In this document: positions 20,077-30,598 of the stretch, piece by piece | How positions within the stretch are numbered: the stretch's first letter is position 1 | Layout: every line of letters begins with the position of its first letter | NCBI RefSeq assembly: GCF_002575655.3 | Contig: NC_053036.3 | Span: 195,332,788 to 195,396,787 of the forward strand | Direction of reading: 5' to 3' | Origin: Aegilops tauschii subsp. strangulata | Taxonomy: Eukaryota; Streptophyta; Magnoliopsida; Poales; Poaceae | Length of the DNA stretch: 64,000 nucleotides | Translations under genes and position numbers: made by a program | Notes under the pieces: model-generated | Told to the model about the DNA's origin: nothing | Seen by the model: only the letters and a program-made list of their open reading frames with translations | Database searches by the model: none

Positions 20077-23067
20077 CAAGGTGCGCCCGATGCTTGCTTC
20101 CAGCTTCAACGAGTGGGGGAGACGGTGGCTTGGCCCGCGTCTCGCACTCGCACGGCTCAGACGGCCACCGAGGTCCCAATCTTCATAGATGCCCTCTGGG
20201 CTGGCCTGATTCCTCCCTTCTCCGCCTTCTTCAACGATGTGCTTGAGCATTATCAGATCCACATGCTCCATCTCGACCCTCAGTCTGTGACCCTTCTTGT
20301 TGTCTTCGCCTTCGTGTGCGAAGCCATGGTGGGCATCGCTCCTTCGGTAGCTCTCCTCCGTCACTTCTTCTCATTGCATCTGGCCGACCCTCAGCAATGC
20401 TCGGGGTGCGTGAGCTTCCAGGCCGTGGCTGTGACAGCGGGCGAGGGGATCGATTTCGAGCTTCCTCCATCCACGAGCGAATTCCGGATACGATGGGTGT
20501 TCGTCGATGCCGGTGTGCTCAGTCCTCTGCTTCAGGCTCCGTCGGGGCCCGCTGTTCCTAACTCCGGCTGGAGCCATCAGCGGCTCGCGAGCCCCGGCCT
20601 TGCCCACGTCTGGATCCGGTTGAGGTTGCTGAAGGATCGCGGCGTAACTGCACCGATGGTGGTGAAGGAATTCGTCCAATGCCGGGTCGCTCCGCTTCAG
20701 CGCCATTCTCGCCCAATGTGGACCTTGCTCAGCAGCCAGGACCACATGAGGTTTTAGGAGTCCGGGCTCCTCCTCGGGACGCGGCGAACAGTGCTCAAGG
20801 TCGTGACGGGTGTATTTCTGTCGGCCGAATTGCCTGGGAAGAACTGTTTGCTATACCACAGCAAGAATAAGGATGAATTTGTAAAGGACATGCCTTTCTT
20901 CCATGAATGGGGGCCGTGGCCGATCGGCCTGGAGGGGCCTCATGAGAACCCCGTCGTCATGGTTCCCTTCCTTGCCCCTGATGCTGAGCTCGCCCCAAGT
21001 GACGGTGCAGGTGGGCGAGCTCAGGCGGAGGCCGGCGGCTCGAGTGCCGAGGAGCACGTGCCGAGTGGTGATCCTGGGGCATCGTCCTCAGGAGCCTGCC
21101 ACTCCCCTCCTGAGGCGTCGGTTGCTGAGGAGACACTGCATGCGACTCCCGAGGCCAAGGCTCCAGGAGCCTCGGGATGTCGTGGTGAAACGGTGCCCGG
21201 CTGTTCGCCGCAACCGGGCACCCCTGAAGATATTCTTCCAAGCTCTTCTTCTGCCCCGCTGCGCACCGGCTCTCATGTCCAGCGTTTCGGTCGTCTTTGT
21301 GTGGACTTCGAGGAGCTCCGCAAGAGGAAAGGATCTCCCAGCGGCGGCAACATCTTTGGACCGCTGAAGCGGAGGAAGTACATCGCCGTTGACGTGTAAG
21401 TATCGTACCGCTGTGGCTCTCTGTGTGCTGCTTTCTTCTTCCGACGCCAGTCTTTCAGGGCTCCTTCCACTGAGGCTGCTGAGTCTCCTGAGAAACGGCC
21501 TCCTTCTTACTTAACTCTTCCGCCGGCCTCGGGTGCTCCGAGTCCGCTGGTTGCCCCTGGAGCAGGGTTGTTTGAAGGGGCACTCCTGCCTTCCAGGCGC
21601 GCTGAACCTGCGGCCTCGTCGCTCCTCCCCCTTGGTCTGGCGTGGAGGTTGGCAGGCGTGCCCAAGACTCCTCTGCTGGTCTTTGACGGCAACTTGTTGG
21701 CTTCGATCTTCGGCTCCTCTTCGAGCAGCGAGCCCCAGCCGGCTTGGGCTTCTCGCGAGGACGGGCTGGTGTCGGGTGTGGCACCAGCCCCCAGCCCCCT
21801 GCCAAGGGGTGGCGCGCCGCTTGGTGCCCCGCCCGCAGCCCCCGAGGTGGAGGATGAAGAAGGCCGGGCGTTCGAGCTTGAGCGCGGGCGGAGCGTGGTT
21901 CGCCATGAGCTCTTCCAGGAGGCGATGAACATGATGAGCCGACTTGGTGAAGAGCTCGCGAGTGTCGATTCGCGTCTTGAGGCTGAAGGTCTCCGGCTGG
22001 CGGAGGAGCGGCGCAACCTGAAGGTGGCCATCAACCTCGGCCGCTATCAGCATGACCTTGAGAATGCGAAGGCCGAGGCATCTCTCAAGGTTTCCCATGA
22101 AGCCCGCTCACGAGCCTTGGAAGAGGCTCGCGAGGCTAATCGCCGCCGCGAGGTTGCGGAGAAGCGCGCGTGGGAGCTGCAGGCCTGGAGCGCGTCTCTT
22201 GAGCAGCAAGTGGAGGTGCGCAGGGCCGCTCTTGCGTCGCTGAGGGGGATGCCCGCGGAGGAAGAGGAGGTCCGGAAGCGTAAGGAGGCCCTGGAGGCCA
22301 TGGAGCGTAGCCGCGAGCTCGAGCAACTAGAGACGAGGGAGCATCAAGTTGCCCAAGCAAAAGACGCCATCGGGGCTTGCGAGGCTGGAGTTGAGGAGGA
22401 GGTGAACCGCCGGGTGGCCGAGGTTCGCGCGGACCTGGAGGGCAGGTATGACCTGAAGCTAAAGCTCGCAGGCATGGAGGATTAGGGCAGGGTCGCTGAT
22501 GCAGAGCCCGTCGCGAGGCAAAACACGGAGGAGGTGCTCCAACGTCGAACGCTGGAGCGCGAGCATGCCCCTATGCTTCAGGATCTCCGGAACAGGGCCA
22601 ATATCGCCCTGGGCCATATTTGTGACGTGGAGGCGCCGACCGCTCACTCAAATGATTATGCCAGCCACCTGACCTTCTTCACCGAGGTGGTGACGCGCAT
22701 GGAGGCTCGATCTGCCAAAGCTCGCCAGCTTGTGGAGGAAAGGGGGCGTGGCCTGCTCGAGCGCGCTTTCTCCCATGTGTTTAGCCACCTCCTGAATGCC
22801 AAGCCCAACTTTGACTTTGACGCCGCCATCGCCCCCGTACCCACGGTTGTCCGGGGCGACCTAGCGCGCTGGGTTGAGGACCATGTGGACGCGTTGGTCA
22901 GGGCCTTCGCTTCGGAGGATGACGCGGTGGTGGTCGTCGCAGACGAAGGTGACATGGTCGACGGTGGCGACGGGGGCGTCGCCGATGGCGGCGATGATGC
23001 CGATGAAGACGACGACGACGCGAGTGACGCGTTTGCGGGTGACGCAGTGAGCGACATTTCTGGCTGA
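20077..23067 (+). pseudogene. Antisense gene of element D (Transposase_28 / PF04195-like protein), two exons, stops
   Basis: Transcribed opposite to the element. Exon A runs from the junction with C to 21395, with a good donor GTAAGT at 21396. Exon B starts at 21459 after TCTTTCAG, and the frame is kept across the splice. The first part (to about 20760) resembles the putative gypsy-type transposon domain PF04195 (hydrophobic helices around an SVALLRHFFSLHL motif). A Ser/Pro/Glu-rich linker, a basic KRRK stretch (about 21370), a long Arg/Glu/Ala-rich coiled coil (about 21850-22480) and an Asp-rich tail (22910-23040) follow. Stops interrupt it at 20755 (TAG) and 22483 (TAG), both easily derived from CAG. 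The N-terminus was cut off by element C. Function unknown; a DNA- or chromatin-associated structural role is only a guess. Confidence 0.7.
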
Positions 23068-23847
23068 TCCCTTGTTCTCCTGTCATTTCTTCCTGCGCAC
23101 AAACTCGGGCGTGGCCCTTGGAAACTTGTAAGAGCATTTTGAGAGGGGGAGCCCCTCATGTAAGCAAATTGCAGTTTTTAGTTTTCCATGCGATGTGAGT
23201 TTGTGTCCTCGTGAACTTGTGAATCCTGATGCGAGTTTTCTGTCTTGGTTTACCTTAGTCAGCGCCAGCTTTGAGCTGGACTGCAATGTGCCGAGTTCCT
23301 GAGAACCTTGCGGAGCTCGTCGCCCCGTCGAAAGGGGCCCCACGAGAGGTGAGCACCAGTTGTAGTGTTAGCGCGCGCTTGGCGCGCGTGTGCTTTGCGC
23401 AGTCCCGCTCGCGAGGAGCTCGTGAGGGAAAAGCGACGGACATGAGTCCCAGACAAAACGAGATCCAGAAGGCAAGAAATTGCTCAAATGAGAAAAGGCT
23501 CCCCCCGCGCGCATCGATAAAAACTCAGCTTCAACTCAAATCCAGATCCAGAAAGCAAAGCTATAGAAAGAGAGATCCAAAGCAAAAGGCTGCGTCCGGC
23601 ACCTAGTCTAGTCTTCTGGTCTTCAAGTCTTCTCACCAGCGCGGAGCTAAGTGCTGCCACTAGGCGTGGGAGGGAGCCCCAGGGCCTGAGGCCGGCACCC
23701 CTCAGACTCCGGGGCGTGTACAGCCCCAACTCATTATTACGTGATAGTGTCACGGGCGGCGAGCTTCACAGGCACTGGGCCTTCTTCATAGGTACCGGCC
23801 TTGCTTCATATCGCCAGACGAGGGCCCCGCGCCACTCTTGACCTCCT
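23068..23847. other. Non-coding interior of element D
   Basis: This holds the likely 3' end of the antisense gene and GC-rich filler with no open frame that I recognise. A full element should have pol here; none is seen. Confidence 0.5.
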
Positions 23848-24962
23848 CTAAGCCGACCGGTCACCAGGACGACACTGAGGAGGGAAAGAGGACGCCAGCG
23901 GTTCCCTCGGCGACCACAGGTCCTCTGCCGGGGGAAAGGTTGACGAGGCTTCCCTGGCAGAGGGCCTACCTCCGGGTGTCACCAGGCGTCGTGCGCCGCG
24001 GGGTGAAGCCTTGCTCCTGTGGCTCCCTTCCGACGGCCCCCAGCGTGTCTCCCTTGCTAGAACCGGTGTCGTCGTGCCTGGGTCGTCGATCGATGCTGCA
24101 ACCTGATTCATCTGTAGTCCATGGTTAGCATCAGCCTGTTCTTGAGAGACTAGTGGTACCCTGTAGTTGCCGCTGCCGGTGCGATTGTTGTGGTTCTCCG
24201 TTGGTTCTTGGAAGTCTTCGGCTCCTAGCGCCCCCTCTCCCCACTCTTCTCCAACGAATGAGCCGAGGTTGTCCTCTGGTGCGTACCATTGGTCCATCAT
24301 GCGGGGCACGTAGGCTTCCGAGGCCGTCACCCCGAACACCTCGCCGTGGTGCCCCATGCTCCATGTTGCTCCGCCCATGATGGCGTCCTGGGGATGACAA
24401 TACGGCATCCGACCGGGACCATGGGGGCGACGCTTGCACTCGTGCTTGTTGAGGGCGGCATGGGGGAGTTGGAGCCCCTTACGCCGCCGGCCGTGCTGAT
24501 GTTGTTGAAGCCTCCGGGCATAGTTGATGGCATGTGGATGTGGTGAGGTTCACCGCGCGGCCCTGCAGTAGCCTGGGGAGGAAGCCGATAGCAGAAGGGT
24601 GGTGCCCCCGATGCCGCTGCATCCAGCAGCTCGGCAATACGCTCCAGCAGCGTATCCCGGCCGCTTTCCATCAGCCTGCACCGCAGCAGCTCCCTTGCCA
24701 CGGTGAGCGCTGCCCGCATGTTCACTTGCTCCCGCCGTGAGTGCGGCGCCGTTGCTGCGGCATGGCTTGCTGCTCTTGCCGCGGCCCGTAACTGTCGTGG
24801 GGTGAGGGTGGATGATGCCTAGTCGCGCTGCCCGCGCCCGGCGGGGTTTGGCGGCGCCCGTGCCGCTTGGAGTGCAGGGTCGAGACCTTCATGGGCAGGC
24901 GGCGCTGCCCGGGCTGGCCAGGCTGCCCAGCGGTCGGAGCCGGCACTTGAATCGCCAGACAT
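23848..24962 (-). pseudogene. Degraded gag of element D
   Basis: The minus-strand frame starts with ATG at 24962, about 70 bp after the LTR, and runs with a TAG at 24819-24821 through a helical, Arg/Glu/Leu-rich segment (24600-24730) to about 24327. From there a different frame stays open to 23848, implying a frameshift near 24330-24400. The product is Ala, Pro and Gly rich at the N-terminus, as in Tat-type gag. No zinc knuckle is seen. Assignment rests mainly on position after the primer site and on the similarity in style to the gag of E (helical ARELL... segment). Confidence 0.5.
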
Positions 24963-25014
24963 CGTGGCTGGGGAGCGTCAGAGAGCTGACTGGTGGAGAA
25001 GAAGCTCCGGCGCA

Positions 25015-25034
25015 CCCCTACCTGGCGCACCAAA
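25015..25034 (-). other. Probable primer binding site of element D
   Basis: The native strand reads TTTGGTGCGCCAGGTAGGGG right after the LTR ends in CCGACA. It differs from the tRNA-iMet site of A and G. I do not assign the tRNA. Confidence 0.5.
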
Positions 25035-25938
25035 TGTCGGATGTGGGGTTCCGGCAAACCCATAAGGTTCGAACACTGGGGTGCGCGCGAAGTCTCTCCC
25101 TCCTACTGATCTACGCTCTAGCTCGCTAAGATCTCGCGGATGAACTCGACGAACTTGCAACACAGAAAGACACGGGGTTTATACTGGTTCGGGCCATCGT
25201 TGTGGTGTAATACCCTACTCCAGTGTGGTGGTGGTGGATTGCCTCTTGGGCTGATGATGAACAGTACAAGGGAAGAACAGCCTCCTGAGGTTGAGGTGTT
25301 CTTGTGCTTGTGTAGTTGAGGATGATCTGAACTGGTTCGGGATCAGTGGCCTCCTACTGTGCTGGCTAGTCCTATTTATAGAGGCCCTGGTCCTCTTCCC
25401 AAATATCGAGCGGGAAGGGAGCCAACAACGGCGGGCAAATTTAAAGGGGGACAGCTAGTACAAGCTATCCTGACAAAAGCGGTCTTCGCCTGCGAAAAGC
25501 TCTGGGGTGACGCCGTCTTGGGCTCCACGATGACCTCCGCCTTGTCGTCCTCCGGTCTTCGTCTCGTTGCACCAATATGGAAACCTTTGCCTGATGCCTC
25601 GGTACTCTTCGCCTACGCTGGCCTCCTTAGCACCAAAGAGGAAATAAGGACGCTGCACGCACCGGCGCCCGCCTGTTACCCGCCTGGTACCGTTCGTCAT
25701 GGCTCACGTCACGAGAGCCTCGTGAGGTTTGCCTTGCCTTGATATCTCCGCCCCTCGTGAGCCTGCTTGGCTAGGACACTCCAGAGGAGGTCTTGCGTCG
25801 TCCGCCTCGCGAGGCTTGGACCCTCGCGAGGGTCTTGGGTGCCTTGTTGACGAAGATGGGTCGTACGGCCTGCTGCTTGGCCACGTTGTGGGCCGCAGGC
25901 AGGCAAGTCTGGGGACCCCCATTCCCAGAACGCCGACA
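25035..25938 (-). repeat. 5' LTR of element D (904 bp)
   Basis: In plus coordinates it begins TGTCGGATGTGGGG and ends ACGCCGACA, so both ends share the inverted TGTCGG/CCGACA. It is much shorter than the other LTRs here. The gag primer-site region adjoins at 25034 and element E resumes at 25939. No double-palindrome motif is present. Confidence 0.8.
25373..25380 (-). promoter_or_regulatory. TATA box in element D LTR
   Basis: The native strand reads CTATAAATAGG in the middle of the LTR, oriented toward gag. Confidence 0.65.
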
Positions 25939-25939
25939 G

Positions 25940-27451
25940 GGTCAGCCGCGCGTTGTCGGTTCTCCGCATGTGGATAACACCCCGCCTCAGCGCGTAATGA
26001 CGCCGCCGGGTCATTACTCCACCCCTCTAGACAACATGATTGATGCGGCTACGCGATTGGCAGCTCTACCGATCGAGGGTGAGACCCCGGCAGCGATTGA
26101 AACCAGAAGGGCCAGGGAACTTCTTCAAACGTCTTTGGTGCAGCAGCAGGCTTACTCCTATAGTCGTGACCGAATTCATTCAACCCCTCGTCCGAGCCGG
26201 AGTTACAGTAGACATATTGACTCGCCAGCAGTTTCGAGTACTGAGCGACGTCGTCACCAACCTCATAATCATGACCCGGCGTGCAACGGTGCCGATGCAC
26301 AGAATTTGGTGGACCAGGGCAGAGCACGTCGGGAGGCTGAGCTGGCGGCGCAGCTGGCGGCTCATCAGCATGTGTCAGTTTACCCGACGACTTCAGTTGA
26401 GGCGGGTGTAACTTCTAGAACTTTCGGTGTGCCGTGTCTGACGGCGGCTCTACGGAACGAGCGCTTGCCCAAGGATTTGAAAGGCCCTCGTAACATGCCC
26501 AATTACACAGCAGATCAGCCTCCTGAGGCCTGGGTTGAGAGTTATGAGATGGCTATGGAGATGCTGGATGTTAGTGAGGCTGCATATGCAAGGTACTTCA
26601 CCATGATGCTGGAGGGGACGGCTCGTACCTGGTTGAAGGGGCTGCCGGCTAATTCCATCGGGTCATGGGCGGAGCTGAAGGCCCGGTTCATCTAGAATTT
26701 CAGAGATACATGCAAGTAGCCCATGTCAATTGTGGATTTGGCTTCCTGTGTTCAAGCTGAGGGCAAGTCAAATACCAGTTGGGTACGCCGGGTCTCGACT
26801 ATCATGCACTCTTCAGGTAACATGAATGTCAGTTCAGCGATCCTGATGTTGGAGAAAAATTGCCGTTTTACTCCACTCAAGTAGAAGCTTGGACGGCTCA
26901 AGCTCCATTGCAATGACATGGGTACTCTAATGGCGGCTCTTGTTAAGTATGCCGACTTTGATGGTACCAAGGACCCCGACTCTGAGGATGAAAGGTCGGG
27001 AAAGGGAAAGAAGAATAGCGGCATGAAGGGACAGCAGTACAATCCTACCAATCAGGGCGGCAACGGTAAGCGCAAGGCTGATGATTTTGTGGCTAACACC
27101 GCTACGCGCAATTATAACCAGCGTCGTAAGGGACAGCCGGCTCCAAGGATAGGCTTCGACCTTGAGGCAATGTTGAATCAGCCGTGTCCGAAACACGGAA
27201 CGGATCAGAAGCCGGCTACTCATTTATGGAAGGATTGCAGCATAATGAGGAGCTTTCGGGAGTCCATCCAGCGCCACCATGGCCCGAACGGTGGATCAGG
27301 GTCCGGTTCTCATGGTCCGGGTCATGGCGGCGGCGGTTCAAATTCTGGGTTTCAGGGCCACGGCAACCAGGGTGGTTATAACCAGCAGAGTAATCAGGGG
27401 AATCATCAATAGCAGCCGTCTGGTTATTAGAGCAACCCGAAACAGTTGAAT
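25940..27451 (+). pseudogene. gag of element E, left copy
   Basis: The frame opens at the D junction and runs to a TAG at 26693-26695; more in-frame TAGs follow at 26717, 26882, 27410 and 27428, with no frameshift. The capsid region (about 26440-26930) has the Tat pattern with conserved Trp and a KGLP segment. The C-terminal part has a Cys/His cluster (about 27180-27240, CPKH...H...C) and a Gly/His/Asn-rich tail. The coding sequence is cut at 27451 by insertion of element F. Both private stops at 27410 and 27428 are CAG in the duplicate copy. Confidence 0.88.
26641..27451 (+). repeat. 811-bp segment of element E duplicated at 38928-39738
   Basis: The two copies align without gaps at a constant offset of 12287. 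I count about 25 differences (about 3 percent), mostly C/T or G/A. Three stops (26693, 26717, 26882) are shared, so they predate the duplication. Confidence 0.95.
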
Positions 27452-28086
27452 TGTAGCGACCCGACCCAAAATGGATCGAAGTCTCTGTGCTTAAGAGTCA
27501 TCCCTCGATCGGTATGCTGACACACACAGTACTCAAGGAATTATAACAGAGTTCAATCACACTTTATTACATCGAGGTTCTCAAAAGAGTATTTATTACA
27601 ATAATATGGCCAAATGCCATCTAAATAAAAATAACTGCGAAAGCTTCAAAGCTAAATGAGTCCATTCAACTCCACGGCAAACTGAGTGCAGAACAACGAC
27701 CTATCGCACCTTTAATCTTCGTCGGAAAAGTATGCAACATGAGACGTTGCAGCCGTGTAGGTCAGCACATGGAATATGCTGGCAATTTCACACCATAGAA
27801 TAATAATAAATGAAAAGACTATCTCTGTATGCAAATTTAGCTGGTGGAGGCTCTAAGTCTTATTTTGCATAAAGCTAATTTTACCCTACAACAAAGGAAT
27901 AATATTTTTTACTACTAAATTAAAATGCCATTATTGAGAAGGTTCCTCCAACTCAATAATCACGGGGATGAGATCAACCAATAATTCCCAAGTTATTAGT
28001 AACCCAATAATTTCATTAAAAAGAGTGATGAGGTCAAACAATAATTCACTTCTAGATACTCAAGTTGTCCATAACCGGGGACACGG

Positions 28087-28118
28087 CTAATCATGATTAG
28101 TTTGTACACTCTGCAGAG
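28087..28118 (-). repeat. Double-palindrome motif, element F 3' LTR
   Basis: CTAATCATGATTAG (28087-28100) and CTCTGCAGAG (28109-28118) are both perfect palindromes, with CCGGGGACACGG next to the first. About 640 bp from the native LTR 3' end. Confidence 0.75.
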
Positions 28119-29705
28119 GTTTGCGCACTTCTCCCCACAAGACTCGACCACCTCCATGATCGGAAGATCGAGACATAGCCTTTCAGAAGCGTTTCCCCTT
28201 AACCCTGGGTAGACCGGTACACCTACTATCCCCTACATCAGCTAGTCTACCACGGAAAGAGGTCACACAACTTACTCAACTATGCAAGAGCCCATAATGG
28301 CTTGTGGCTGCACACGGAAGTTTCTAGGCATGAAATATCTTATGATCCCTTTGAGCCTGGGTGGCGGACCTAGGGTAATCACACGGGTACTCCGGGATTC
28401 CCCTTGGGCAAGCACTGGTTTCTCCAAGTGCCCCAAACAATCCACCCAGATGTGTATTAAAGTTGCCACCTTAGGTTATCCCAAAATTATTAACTCTCGC
28501 AACTTGCATGGATCACACATACCAATCCCCGTCTACGAGCATGGCTAAGCAATATATGATATAAGGAATGTTCCCGGGGTGATCAAAGGTCATAGGTTCC
28601 TACCACATGAACTACATAGCATAACCACATGTTCCCAATCCTACTCATGCAATCTTTGAGGGTTAAACTAATGCATAGTAAAAACTGGGTATTAAAAATT
28701 ATGATCGAAGTGTGAACTTGCCTTGCTGACATTCGTTGAACTGTAAAGACTCGTGGTAGCAAGCTTCACACTCCGGATGATCTAGCGTAAGCAAGCAATA
28801 ACATACATAAGCATACAAGCAAAGATCCAAGAAGAAAACAAATAAAAGACTTCGGAAAACTTCAAAAACATCCAAATAAAGTTTCTATTCAGAACATAAC
28901 TTTTACACTAGGCAAAATATGTGTGTTTGGGTCTAACATAAAGTACACGTTATGAGCTTCGATTTGCAAAAAGAATCACCTCAAACGGAGTTACGAAACT
29001 CGAGTTACGGCCTAACGAAGTTAGAATTCAGATCTGTTTGAATTCAAATTTTAAAACTTTCAAAAATATTTTTCGGTTGGTTCTCTGGATAGAGGATATT
29101 TTTATGAACTAGTAGGAAAAAGAATCACCTAATTTGGAACTATAGATTTATAGATACGAATTTCCGAAGATTGGGCATTTTTCTGGAAATCAATTACGGG
29201 ATTCAATATGAACTGCCACGTGGCGTGCTGTGATTGGTGTATACCCCTTCAACTAAGAACACGTTTTGAAGGAATGGCTGGGTGCTCACCGTGAGGGTTC
29301 ACCGGAGTTGGGGGGAGCGGAGCGTATTCGATGAACCGGAGTCGATGGAGTAGCGAACGGTGGAGATATGGTGAAGGTGAATTCTATGGACTCCGTAAGG
29401 ATCTCAGGAGCTTTCTACTTCACTTGACAGAAGTGGCCGAAGTTTTGCACAGCGGCGGTGAGCCTCGGTCCTCGCGGTTCTGATGCTCCTTCTATGAAAT
29501 CGAGAGAGAAAAGGGCTCACAGAGATGCGCATCAACAAGTGGAAGAGAAAGGTGGAGGAGTTAGGGCTTGTGGTACCTCTGTCGCGACAGAATCCTCGTC
29601 GGACTTTGATGCTATTGTCGAACTCCGGCGAGCAATTGCTCATAGGAGAGATCGAACTCGAGAGGGATTTTGAGCGTGATGATGTAGGGGTGTATCCAGA
29701 GATGG

Positions 29706-29714
29706 TATTTATAG
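29706..29714 (-). promoter_or_regulatory. TATA box in element F 3' LTR
   Basis: The native strand reads CCTATAAATACC, before the leader. The other LTR has the same sequence at 37721-37729. Confidence 0.6.
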
Positions 29715-30575
29715 GTGCGTGGGGAGTCCATACGAAGACATCCACGACGACCTTAGTGCGACCATTAATGGCTGTTTGTGCAAGAACGTTTCCGGATCAG
29801 TTCGGCAATTTAAGGCAATAATGTTGGGTTATAATTCCCTGAATGGGTTATTGGTAACGCCCTCGACAATTTTCGTGTTTACTCCGAAGTGAAACGGCAA
29901 AGAAATTAAGTGGGAGGAGGGGAGGAAGAGGTAGAGGTGACATGCTTGTTCCTGTGTGTTCCTGAAGGCTGAACGAAAAGAGGTAGAAGAAGACGAGTGC
30001 CTGGGCCTTGCGCTAAATGAAAGGGAGATGGGCTTAGTGAGAAAAGTGGCCCGTGGCTGAGTGGTTTTTTTTAATAACAGAAACACTATGACACCGAAAC
30101 TACAAATAATTATAAGTCTAATTTTTTTTCCAGAAAATTCACATAGTTATATGGTCTTATGTATGACCTAGTGAACTTTTATCTGGCCTAAAATGCAAGT
30201 TTTCAAAAATAATCTTTTTGCTATGCTAATAAAATAAAGTGCAAATAAAACTCAACAAATATATTTTAGTTCCAAATTCAATTTCCAATATTTTCTTTCT
30301 GTTTTTGAAGAAATCATTTTATCTTCTCTCTTTATTTTATTTTTGATATAATGGAAATGAATTTTGGTGAAACCAAATTTGATCCAATTTCCCAACTTTG
30401 AAATTCTCAAAAATGGTTTTACGGAAACTTCCAACTCTCTGTTTTGGTCCCTGAGTTGATCAAAGTTCCTTGGATCAAAATTCAAATAAAACAAATGGAG
30501 GCAAAAATGCATAAATCATGGATGCATATGAATGATCTATTTATAAACATCCAAATTGAAAATTGGGATGTTACA

Positions 30576-30598
30576 AACCTACCCCCCCCCCCCCCTTA
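30576..30598 (-). other. Polypurine tract of element F, expanded
   Basis: The native strand has 14 consecutive G before TAGGTT and the LTR. The sister fragment at 38591 has G4-C-G5, and element G has G5. Confidence 0.75.

Larger units (their letters stand above)
20076..25938 (-). mobile_element. Element D: Tat-type Gypsy element lacking pol
   Basis: One LTR (25035-25938), a primer-site-like sequence, a degraded gag on the minus strand and, on the plus strand, an antisense gene of the type found near the 3' end of Tat/Grande-like elements. No protease, RT, RNase H or integrase sequence is visible between gag and the antisense gene (23068-23847), so pol is deleted or was never present. The 3' LTR lies left of element C, outside the window. 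The bases GGGTC after 25938 should be the target duplication in element E. Confidence 0.75.
27452..30575 (-). repeat. 3' LTR of element F (3,124 bp)
   Basis: It starts TGTAGCGACC and ends TGGGATGTTACA in plus coordinates. It has AT-rich parts around a moderately GC-rich promoter-leader block (29250-29800). Confidence 0.92.
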
